Shown in pieces: positions 33,499 to 40,825 of a DNA stretch of 64,000 nt. This stretch comes from Zunongwangia mangrovi. GTDB lineage: Bacteria; Bacteroidota; Bacteroidia; Flavobacteriales; Flavobacteriaceae. Numbering within the stretch: the stretch's first letter is position 1; each line of letters begins with the position of its first letter. The translations under genes and the position numbers were made by a program. A model generated the notes under the pieces. That model saw nothing but the letters and a program-made list of their open reading frames with translations, did no database searches and was not told the DNA's origin. Where the stretch lies: the NCBI RefSeq assembly GCF_900112105.1, contig NZ_FOKV01000001.1, forward strand, positions 992,001 through 1,056,000. Reading direction: 5' to 3'.

Positions 33499-34503
33499 AT
33501 GGATTCATTAACCCAGATTGTTTTAGGAGCTTCGGTAGGCGAAGTGGTTTTAGGTAAAAAAGTTGGTAACAAAGCCATGCTTTATGGGGCAATTGCCGGT
33601 ACGATTCCAGATTTGGATGTGATTGCTCGTAATTTTACAGATACGATCACCGCTAATGAGATGCACCGTGGTTTTACACATTCTATTTTCTTTGCTTTGA
33701 TCTTTGCACCCATTTTTGGTTGGCTTATTTCTAAGATCGAACGTAAAGTAGATGTTGATTGGAAAGGCTGGTCTAAATTGATGTTTTGGGGTTTATTTAC
33801 GCATCCGCTTCTAGATATGTTTACCACCTGGGGAACGCAACTTTTTTGGCCGGCAGATATAAGGTTGGCGTTTAAAACGATCTTTGTGATCGATCCTTTT
33901 TATACGCTCCCATTTTTATTTTTTGTAGCATTGGCTGCTTTTAGGCCGAAAGATTCTATAGGCCGAAGAAAGCTGAATTATATGGGATTACAATTAAGCT
34001 GTTTTTACCTTTTTTGCATTACGATTCCGCTGAAGATCTATACATTTTCTGAATTTGAAAATGCCTTAGAAGAACAAAATTTGTCTTATTACGAGATCGA
34101 AACAAAACCTAGTCCGTTTAACACTATTCTTTGGACGGCTAACGTGGCGACAGACAAATCTTATTTAGTGGGAACTTATTCGATTTTAGACGATATGCCC
34201 ATAGAATTTAGGCGCTATCCTAAAAATTACGATTTGCTGGGAGATCTGGAAAATTATCCAAATTTCGAGCGATTGGTTAAGATCTCGAAAGGCTGGTACA
34301 CGATTACCGAAAAAGAAGGAGAACTCTATTTTAATGATCTTCGTTTTGGTACGATCGATCCAACAGGAAATGATTCTCGATTTGTTTTTAGCTATAAACT
34401 CGAAGTCAAAGACGGAGAACTTATCGCGACCGAAGTTGAAAAAGATTACGGCGATGCTTCTAAAATGATGAAAGGTTTATTAGAGAGAATGAGAGGGAAT
34501 TAG
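33499..34503 (+). CDS. YdjM-like membrane-bound metal-dependent hydrolase
   Basis: The 334-residue protein has the DUF457/YdjM signature MDSLTQIVLGASVGEVVLG, GTIPDLDVIA, HRGFTHSIFFAL and THPLLDMFTTWGTQL, with His and Asp residues that form the proposed metal site, and about four membrane helices. The C-terminal 150 residues are soluble. E. coli YdjM is SOS-regulated; no LexA box was recognised here. It is the last gene of the operon started at 29606. Confidence 0.92.
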   Translation: MDSLTQIVLGASVGEVVLGKKVGNKAMLYGAIAGTIPDLDVIARNFTDTITANEMHRGFTHSIFFALIFAPIFGWLISKIERKVDVDWKGWSKLMFWGLFTHPLLDMFTTWGTQLFWPADIRLAFKTIFVIDPFYTLPFLFFVALAAFRPKDSIGRRKLNYMGLQLSCFYLFCITIPLKIYTFSEFENALEEQNLSYYEIETKPSPFNTILWTANVATDKSYLVGTYSILDDMPIEFRRYPKNYDLLGDLENYPNFERLVKISKGWYTITEKEGELYFNDLRFGTIDPTGNDSRFVFSYKLEVKDGELIATEVEKDYGDASKMMKGLLERMRGN

Positions 34504-34953
34504 GTTTCAGTTTACAGTCGCAGTATGCAGTCTCACTTAGCAGTTTGATTTAGACCGCTTCGCTCTTACAAATTAGATCTTAGAACATAGAAAATAGATA
34601 AGAGATTCAAGAGTTAGAGCGATAATTTTGAATTCATGGTCCAATTTTATTTTTAAGATGTCTCTGTAAATTGCAACCTGATATCGACTTCTCGATACAA
34701 CAAATTCCTCCATTACATTACGAAATTTGTCACTCGAAGTGACATTCAATTAACTTATCAGTTGGACTCGATCGATAGTCTAAAAGCATATTTAGGGGAT
34801 GAGATTCTGTGGCAAGCATGGAATGACATTAATTTAAGCTGATCGCTAAAAGCTGAAAGCTAGTTCATCTCTGATAACTGTCAACCCTGAACTGTCAACT
34901 AATAAATCATTTCCCTATAATCATTATCTTAGGCCTTGTAAAACCCCTGGTTA
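34504..34953. repeat. Repeat-rich spacer
   Basis: This 450-bp spacer has no gene. It contains a GACCGCTTCGCTC word (34552-34564) and one copy of the dispersed hairpin repeat (34686-34744), whose stem here is CAAATT/AATTTG instead of the ATTTTAAT/ATTAAAAT of the 25-kb copies. The words AACTGTCAACC and AACTGTCAACT near 34880-34900 are a further short direct repeat. Confidence 0.7.
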
Positions 34954-36669
34954 ATGAAATTACAATCACTTCTTTGCTCATTTTGTTTATTTTTTACGAG
35001 TATTTTTTTTGCTCAAAATCCGTCAGTCCAACTGGATAGCATTCTTAAAGCTGAAAGCGAACATCGCGCTTACGATTATGCTGAATATCCTTTAGGATTA
35101 CATACAGAAGAACTCTATAAATCTGAAGCCTATTTTGCCCAAAATCTCCTTGATAAATTATCCAAAATCGATAAATCTACTCTCTCGCAAACTGAAAAAA
35201 TTACGGCTGAATTGATGAAGTTTAAGCTTCAGGAACGTGTTGATCAATATCAATATAAAGCTTATTTGAATCCGCTGCTTTCAGATGCGGGATTTCATGT
35301 GAGTTTGCCTTATCATGTTGGGCGATTGAATAATTATGAGCAGGTGAAGAGGTATTTAAAAAAGCTAAATGCGATTCCGCAGTATGTAGATCAAAATTTA
35401 GCATTGTTGCGAGAAGGATTGGAATTAGGAATCACGCAGCCTTTGGTGATCTTCGATGGTTACGAGGCTACTTATAACGATCAGATCGTAGACGATTATA
35501 AAGACAGCTTTTATTATAGTCCTTTTCAGGATTTGCCTAGCAACTTAACGCAGACGCAAAAAGATTCGGTATTGAAAGTCGCTAAAATCGCTGTGGAAGA
35601 AAATGTGATTCCGCAGTTTAAGCGAATCAAGAAATTTTTTGAAACCGAATATTTTCCAAAAACCCGAAAAAGTATAGGTGTTTCTGAAATTCCAAACGGT
35701 CGTGAATATTATCAAAATAGAATTCATTATTACACCACATTAGATCTTACCGCAGATGAGGTTCATGAAATTGGACTGAAAGAAGTGGCGCGAATTAATG
35801 CTGAAATGAAAGCAATTATTGAAGAAGTAAAATTTGAAGGAAGCTTTGATGAATTTATCGATTTTCTACGAACAGACGATCAATTTTATGCAGAAACAGG
35901 AGAAGAATTATTAAAAGAAGGTCGGGATATTACAAAAAGGATCGATGCGCAATTGCCTCGATTTTTTAAAGTGTTACCAAGGAAACCTTATGGCGTAGCC
36001 CCAGTGCCAAGCGCTATTGCGCCAAAATATACGGCAGGAAGATATAAAGGAGCATCTTCTCCAACCGAACCTGGATATTTTTGGATTAACACCTATAAAT
36101 TAGAAAGCAGGCCAAAATATGCATTGCCCGCTTTAGCACTTCATGAAGCCGTGCCGGGGCACCATTTACAAATTTCTTTAAATGCTGAATTAGGAGATAG
36201 CATTCCGCCATTTCGCCGTGGATTTTATCTTTCGGCTTATGGTGAAGGCTGGGGTTTATACGCGGAAAGTTTAGGTGAAGAAATGGGAATTTACACCAAT
36301 CCGTTCGAGAAATTTGGGCAGCTAACCTACGAGCAATGGCGAGCCTGTAGATTAGTGGTAGATACCGGAATGCACGCTAAAGGATGGAGTCGCGAAAAAG
36401 CGGTGGATTTTTTGACTAAAAATACCGCACTTTCTTTGCATGAAATTAATACCGAGATCGATCGTTATATCTCGTGGCCGGGACAGGCGCTATCCTATAA
36501 AATGGGCGAGCTTAAAATCAAGGAATTGCGTAAAAAAGCAGAAGAAGCTTTAAAAACAGATTTCAATATTCGTGAATTTCACAGGGTAATTTTATCGCAG
36601 GGAACGGTGACTTTAACCTTAATGGAAGATTTGGTAAATAACTACATAAAAGAAGTAAAAAATGAATAA
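34954..36669 (+). CDS. DUF885 family secreted metallopeptidase-like protein
   Basis: The 571-residue protein has a signal peptide (MKLQSLLCSFCLFFTSIFFAQ). The DUF885 domain carries HEAVPGHHLQ (His397, Glu398, His403) and later GEGWGLYAE, residues thought to form a zinc site. DUF885 proteins are related to gluzincin-type peptidases. It is probably periplasmic and acts on peptides. It overlaps the M23 peptidase gene by 8 bp, so the pair is coupled. A second DUF885 gene is at 45505-47259. Confidence 0.92.
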   Translation: MKLQSLLCSFCLFFTSIFFAQNPSVQLDSILKAESEHRAYDYAEYPLGLHTEELYKSEAYFAQNLLDKLSKIDKSTLSQTEKITAELMKFKLQERVDQYQYKAYLNPLLSDAGFHVSLPYHVGRLNNYEQVKRYLKKLNAIPQYVDQNLALLREGLELGITQPLVIFDGYEATYNDQIVDDYKDSFYYSPFQDLPSNLTQTQKDSVLKVAKIAVEENVIPQFKRIKKFFETEYFPKTRKSIGVSEIPNGREYYQNRIHYYTTLDLTADEVHEIGLKEVARINAEMKAIIEEVKFEGSFDEFIDFLRTDDQFYAETGEELLKEGRDITKRIDAQLPRFFKVLPRKPYGVAPVPSAIAPKYTAGRYKGASSPTEPGYFWINTYKLESRPKYALPALALHEAVPGHHLQISLNAELGDSIPPFRRGFYLSAYGEGWGLYAESLGEEMGIYTNPFEKFGQLTYEQWRACRLVVDTGMHAKGWSREKAVDFLTKNTALSLHEINTEIDRYISWPGQALSYKMGELKIKELRKKAEEALKTDFNIREFHRVILSQGTVTLTLMEDLVNNYIKEVKNE

Positions 36670-37618
36670 AAGTATTCTATTCTTATTTTTCGTTCTTGGT
36701 TTTCAGTTAAGTTTTGGGCAAAATCAAAACGATTATGAAAAGGTAAAAGAATCTGTAATTTCAGCATATAATTCAGGAGAATATAAATCGATTTTTGATA
36801 GCTATTCCGTAGAAATGCAAGGCGCATTTAGCCTAGATAAAACCGAAGAGTTTTTTAGAAATTTAAAGACTTCCGCAGGAAATATTATCGATTCAGAGTT
36901 TCTAACATTTAATCCGCCATATACGATTTATGCTACGGAATTTGATGCTGGTGCTTTTATGTTTAGCCTGGCGCTTTCAGAAAATAAAGAGATTATCGGT
37001 TTTAAGTTTACGCCCTACGGAAAAGATACCAATCTTGCTGAAGCCGACACGATGCTCAATCTTCCTTTTGAAGGTGAATGGTACGTGGTTTGGGGTGGTG
37101 ACAAGAAAGAAGATAATTATCATGTAGAGCATCCTGCACAAACTGGCGCTTTCGATTTTCTAAAGATCAACGACGATCTTAAAACGCATGAAGGCGAGGG
37201 TAGCACCAACGAGCAATATTATGCATTTGGGAAGGAAATTTTAGCTCCTGCTGCCGGAGAAGTGGTGATGGTGGTGGACGGAATTTATGATAATATTCCT
37301 GGAAAAATGAATCCGGATTTTGTGACCGGAAATACCATTGTAATCAAGCTGAAAGATGGCGAGTTTTTATGGCTGGCACATTTAAAAAAGCATTCGATTA
37401 AAGTGGCGGAAGGCGATAAGGTTGAAGAAGGGGAACTATTGGCTTTATGCGGAAATTCAGGAAATTCCAGCGAGCCACATTTGCATATGCATATTCAGGA
37501 TGAATTAAGAATGAATAGTGCGAAAGGCTTAAAATCTTATTTTAAACGCTTAAAAGTAGACCGAAAATATATCGAAAATTACTCACCCGTTCGTGGAGAT
37601 TTGATCGAGAAAATTTAG
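36662..37618 (+). CDS. Secreted M23-family peptidase-like protein
   Basis: The 318-residue protein has a signal peptide (MNKSILFLFFVLGFQLSFGQ), an N-terminal DUF3887-like domain (about 22-120) and an M23/LytM lasso domain. The second metal motif HLHMH is normal (SEPHLHMHI), but the first is spread out: HPAQTGAFDF has eight residues from His to Asp instead of the usual four, as in some Bacteroidota M23 variants. M23 enzymes cut peptidoglycan cross-links. It overlaps the DUF885 gene, suggesting joint function at the envelope. Confidence 0.88.
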   Translation: MNKSILFLFFVLGFQLSFGQNQNDYEKVKESVISAYNSGEYKSIFDSYSVEMQGAFSLDKTEEFFRNLKTSAGNIIDSEFLTFNPPYTIYATEFDAGAFMFSLALSENKEIIGFKFTPYGKDTNLAEADTMLNLPFEGEWYVVWGGDKKEDNYHVEHPAQTGAFDFLKINDDLKTHEGEGSTNEQYYAFGKEILAPAAGEVVMVVDGIYDNIPGKMNPDFVTGNTIVIKLKDGEFLWLAHLKKHSIKVAEGDKVEEGELLALCGNSGNSSEPHLHMHIQDELRMNSAKGLKSYFKRLKVDRKYIENYSPVRGDLIEKI

Positions 37619-38072
37619 ACCGCTGCACTGTTAGATTTGGGAAATTAGATGTTAGATCGTGTTGCTGTTAGTCGTCAGAATTGAGTATTGAGAAGCTAAT
37701 TTCAAAGTGGCCACTATGGCAGAATCTATTTATAACTTAAGATGTTGTCATTTCGAGTGATTTTAAAGAAGTGAAGCGAAATTAAATTGTATCGAGAAAT
37801 CTGATTTCAGTAAGCAGTCTCAGTAGACAATTGGCAAAATTCAATAAACAATTATCATGTAGCAGTTAGCTTTCAGTTTTCTGTAAATTTCGCTAACGAT
37901 TAATTCGAGCTTGCCTAGCCGACAGAAAGGCGAAACAAAGTGAAGTCGAGAAATCTATTTCTTCAAATTCAAATTCTATAAAACAAGAAACCTCACAGGT
38001 TTTAAAACCTGTGAGGTTTAGTTTTAAATATCGATAAGAGCTTCTGTAAAAACAGCTGACTAATACCGAAAC
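37619..38072. repeat. Repeat-rich spacer with two hairpin repeats
   Basis: No gene is seen. The spacer begins with a GACCGCTGCACTGTTAGAT word like those at 25165 and 29400. It holds two copies of the dispersed repeat in reverse orientation (37746-37801 and 37901-37955), and a perfect 32-bp palindrome at 37988-38019. Confidence 0.75.
37988..38019. repeat. Perfect 32-bp palindrome
   Basis: AAACCTCACAGGTTTT is followed immediately by its exact reverse complement. As RNA it gives a strong hairpin. T-rich sequence follows on the plus side (AGTTTTAAAT) and an A/G-rich stretch precedes it. It may act as a terminator for the convergent M23 and dipeptidase genes, and it resembles palindromes scattered in other flavobacterial genomes (memory only). 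Confidence 0.85.
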
Positions 38073-39461
38073 TTATTTCTGTGAGTCAGCGAAATTTTTA
38101 TAGAAATATGGAATGGTTTCAATACCTTTTAGATAATTCCAAATTCCAAAATGTTCGTTTGGTGAATGGATGGCATCGGTATCCTGCCCAAAGCCCATCA
38201 AAATAATTTTACTTTTTAAAGCTTTTTCGAAAAGAGAAACGATAGGAATACTACCACCGCTACGTTGTGGAATTGGTGTTTTTCCGAAGGTTTTCTCGTA
38301 AGCTTTACTTGCAGCTTTGTAGGCGTCATTATCGATTGGCGTTACATAAGCGTAACCACCATGATGCGTGTTCACCTTTACAGTCACAGCTTTTGGTGCT
38401 AAACTTTCGAAATGTTTTTTGAAAAGTTCAGAAATCTCTTTCCAATCCTGATTTGGCACCAAACGCATCGATATTTTAGCAAAGGCTTTAGATGGTAAAA
38501 CTGTTTTAGCACCTTCACCAATGTAACCGCCCCAGATTCCGTTTACATCTAAAGTCGGTCGAATAGAGCCACGTTCTAGCGTAGAGAATCCTGCTTCACC
38601 ATAAACATCATTAATGTCTAGTTTCTTTTTATACTCTTCTTCATTGTAAGGCGCTTCAGCCATTTTAGCTCTTTCTTCCGCAGAAAGTTCTTCTACATTA
38701 TCATAAAATCCCGGAATGGTGATATGATTATTCTCATCGGTAAGAGACGCAATCATCTTAGTCAAAATATTGATAGGATTTCCTACTGTACCGCCATAAA
38801 GCCCAGAGTGAAGATCACGGTTAGGTCCTGTAACTTCAACTTCCATATATGATAATCCTCTTAATCCTGTGGTGATACTCGGTACATCTTTGGCAATCAT
38901 ACCGGTATCTGAAATTAAGATCACATCATTTTTAAGCTTTTCCAGATTATTTTCGATAAACCATCCTAAATGTTCGCTTCCTACTTCTTCTTCCCCTTCA
39001 ATCATAAATTTTACGTTGCATGGAAGCTGATTGGTTTTGGTCATATATTCCAATGCTTTTACATGCATATACATCTGGCCTTTATCGTCGCAGGCACCAC
39101 GGGCAAAAATAGCGCCGTCTGGATGAAGTTCAGTTTCTTTAATAACAGGTTCGAAGGGTGGGGAATTCCAAAGATCTAAAGGATCTGGTGGTTGCACATC
39201 ATAATGTCCATAAACCAGTACCGTAGGTAGGTTTTTATCGATAATTTTTTCGCCGTATACAACGGGATGTCCTGGGGTATCACAAATTTCGACTAAATCA
39301 CAACCAGCTTTTTCTAATTCTGTTTTCACTGCCTGGGCAGTGGTGATCATTTCATTTTTAAATTTTGAATCGGCACTTATCGACGGAATTTTAAGTAAAT
39401 CAACAAGTTCTGAGACAAATCTATCTTTATGCTCTTCAACATAAGATTTAACGTTGTCCAT
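38073..39461 (-). CDS. M20-family dipeptidase
   Basis: The 462-residue protein has the M20/carnosinase-type zinc motifs VLVYGHYDVQPPDPLDLW, ARGACDDKGQMYMH, EGEEEVGSEH, and DTG followed by HSPNE near the end, in the usual order with a dimerisation (lid) domain in the middle (about 210-390). It has no signal peptide and should cleave dipeptides in the cytoplasm. It is monocistronic; its start is 128 bp from the tRNA-Leu gene on the other strand. Confidence 0.95.
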   Translation of the reverse strand: MDNVKSYVEEHKDRFVSELVDLLKIPSISADSKFKNEMITTAQAVKTELEKAGCDLVEICDTPGHPVVYGEKIIDKNLPTVLVYGHYDVQPPDPLDLWNSPPFEPVIKETELHPDGAIFARGACDDKGQMYMHVKALEYMTKTNQLPCNVKFMIEGEEEVGSEHLGWFIENNLEKLKNDVILISDTGMIAKDVPSITTGLRGLSYMEVEVTGPNRDLHSGLYGGTVGNPINILTKMIASLTDENNHITIPGFYDNVEELSAEERAKMAEAPYNEEEYKKKLDINDVYGEAGFSTLERGSIRPTLDVNGIWGGYIGEGAKTVLPSKAFAKISMRLVPNQDWKEISELFKKHFESLAPKAVTVKVNTHHGGYAYVTPIDNDAYKAASKAYEKTFGKTPIPQRSGGSIPIVSLFEKALKSKIILMGFGQDTDAIHSPNEHFGIWNYLKGIETIPYFYKNFADSQK

Positions 39462-39521
39462 TGGTTTAGATTTTGAAATTTCTCAAAGATAATAATTTCA
39501 AAAATTTTTTCTGAAAGCTTG

Positions 39522-39551
39522 TTTGTGTATTGAAAGATTTGTTTATATTTG
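39522..39551 (+). promoter_or_regulatory. Promoter of tRNA-Leu
   Basis: TTTG (39522-39525), an 18-bp spacer and TATATTTG (39544-39551) match the Bacteroidota -33/-7 consensus exactly. Transcription should start near 39558, about 32 bp before the tRNA. Confidence 0.85.
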
Positions 39552-39589
39552 CATCCGCTTACCGAAAGGATGAGCACTTTATTGAACCT

Positions 39590-39671
39590 GCGGGCGTGGT
39601 GGAATTGGTAGACACGCTAGACTTAGGATCTAGTGCCGCGAGGTGTGAGAGTTCGAGTCTCTCCGCCCGCA
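39590..39671 (+). tRNA. tRNA-Leu (anticodon TAG)
   Basis: The cloverleaf is complete: acceptor arms GCGGGCG (39590-39596) and CGCCCGC (39664-39670), discriminator A39671, D-loop with TGGTAGAC, anticodon stem CTAGA/TCTAG around the loop CTTAGGA with anticodon TAG at 39624-39626, a long variable arm, and TTCGAGTC in the T-arm. The long variable arm and A discriminator fit leucine. CCA is not encoded. A strong promoter and terminator frame it, so it is a single-gene transcript. No integrase or duplicated 3' end is nearby. Confidence 0.96.
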
Positions 39672-39676
39672 CAGGT

Positions 39677-39708
39677 AAAAAGCCTCTCAGAAATGAGAGG
39701 CTTTTTTT
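39677..39708 (+). terminator. Terminator of tRNA-Leu
   Basis: A 13-bp stem (AAAAAGCCTCTCA at 39677-39689 and its complement at 39694-39706) with a GAAA tetraloop ends in a T run, 6 bp after the tRNA. It also ends the convergent AraC-family gene. Confidence 0.93.
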
Positions 39709-39731
39709 ATGCAATCTTACCTGTTATAAGT

Positions 39732-40697
39732 TTAGAATTGTTTTGGCGTTACCCCATAATACTTTTTGAAACTTTTAATAAAATGGGGAACACTTTTATA
39801 GCCCAATATCCCAGCAGCCTCGTTTACAGAATGATCTTTAATAAGTTGGGAAGCACTGTTCATTCTTAATTCGATGATATAAGCACGTATTGTCTTTCCG
39901 AAGACTTCTTTAAAACCTTTTTTTAATTCCATCTCATTAAGTAAGATGATTCTTGAAAGCGCTTTTATCGTAGGTGGGTTTTTGTAATTCGCCATTAAAA
40001 AAGCTCTAGCTTTCTTGAGTTTCTCCATACTTGTTCTACTTACGGTGTAATTAGTGTCATGATCTGCACCGGTATTTTGATGATGTAGCTGAAGAAAAAG
40101 TTCTTTTAGCTTTAAATCAAAAAAATCTAATTGTAGATCGGTATTGGAATGCCAGTTACATGCCAGTAAATCTTTAACGATCTGTTGAAGCTGAAAACCT
40201 ACTGGTAAGCTAAATTGTCCAAGTGATATTTGCTTTTTTAAACCAACATTTTTGTAGAATGAATCATTCTTGATCCATTTTTCATTCTTCAATAGATTTA
40301 AGTAGTAATCGGTTTGCAATAAGATACAAACGTACCGGGTCTTCGAAGCCGGCATTTTAATGTATTGCGTGCTTTCTGGGGAATAGGTAAGAAATACCTG
40401 TCCCAACTCCAGATTTTTACTGCGTTTGCTTAAAACTGTAGAATCACCTTTATATACACAGCTTATCATGATGGTATCTCCGGTAATCGAAAACTTATCG
40501 GTCACCTTTTTCTTGAGGTCGAAATTGGTGTAAATAACACTAATAAATTTGGAAAGTTTTAGTGTAGACTCGGCATTAAAAGCATCTTTTTTAATCTTTT
40601 TAATGCGCTTGGAAATAATATCTTTAGAATTATACTTACCGGTGTTTTCTTTAAACATCGAGCAATTTTCTTCGAGGATTACTGAATTAATTTCCAT
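39732..40697 (-). CDS. AraC-family regulator (PchR-like)
   Basis: The 321-residue start is the ATG at 40697; the frame also opens at a TTG at 40766. The N-terminal 230 residues form a ligand-binding part. The C-terminal AraC domain has two helix-turn-helix motifs, the second being NEAAGILGYKSVPHFIKSFKKYYGVTPKQF. The lack of a jelly-roll AraC_binding motif and the position next to a TonB receptor gene resemble PchR-type siderophore regulators. It is divergent from the receptor gene, which it probably activates when siderophore is present. Confidence 0.88.
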   Translation of the reverse strand: MEINSVILEENCSMFKENTGKYNSKDIISKRIKKIKKDAFNAESTLKLSKFISVIYTNFDLKKKVTDKFSITGDTIMISCVYKGDSTVLSKRSKNLELGQVFLTYSPESTQYIKMPASKTRYVCILLQTDYYLNLLKNEKWIKNDSFYKNVGLKKQISLGQFSLPVGFQLQQIVKDLLACNWHSNTDLQLDFFDLKLKELFLQLHHQNTGADHDTNYTVSRTSMEKLKKARAFLMANYKNPPTIKALSRIILLNEMELKKGFKEVFGKTIRAYIIELRMNSASQLIKDHSVNEAAGILGYKSVPHFIKSFKKYYGVTPKQF

Positions 40698-40759
40698 TAT
40701 ACGTTTAGCGATATTTTTATTTCCAATACCGTAATCTGGGTATGGGGTCAACCTATACT

Positions 40760-40808
40760 TTTGCAATCAATATTTAGACTAAGTTTAAATAAATATAGTG
40801 CAAATATA
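40760..40808. promoter_or_regulatory. Divergent promoters and candidate AraC operator
   Basis: On the plus strand TTTG (40760-40763) and TAAGTTTA (40780-40787) are 16 bp apart and 32 bp or so from the expected start of the receptor mRNA. On the minus strand TATATTTG (complement of 40801-40808) is a perfect -7 element for the regulator. A near-perfect 21-bp palindrome (TATTTAGAC-TAA-GTTTAAATA, 40771-40791) covers the plus -7 element. It is a candidate operator for the AraC protein. Confidence 0.55.
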
Positions 40809-40825
40809 GAATATTAAATTCCCTC

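Noticed and set aside
39590-39671. tRNA-Leu as integration site of a mobile element
   Set aside because: No integrase, no duplicated tRNA 3' end and no change of gene content were seen on either side.
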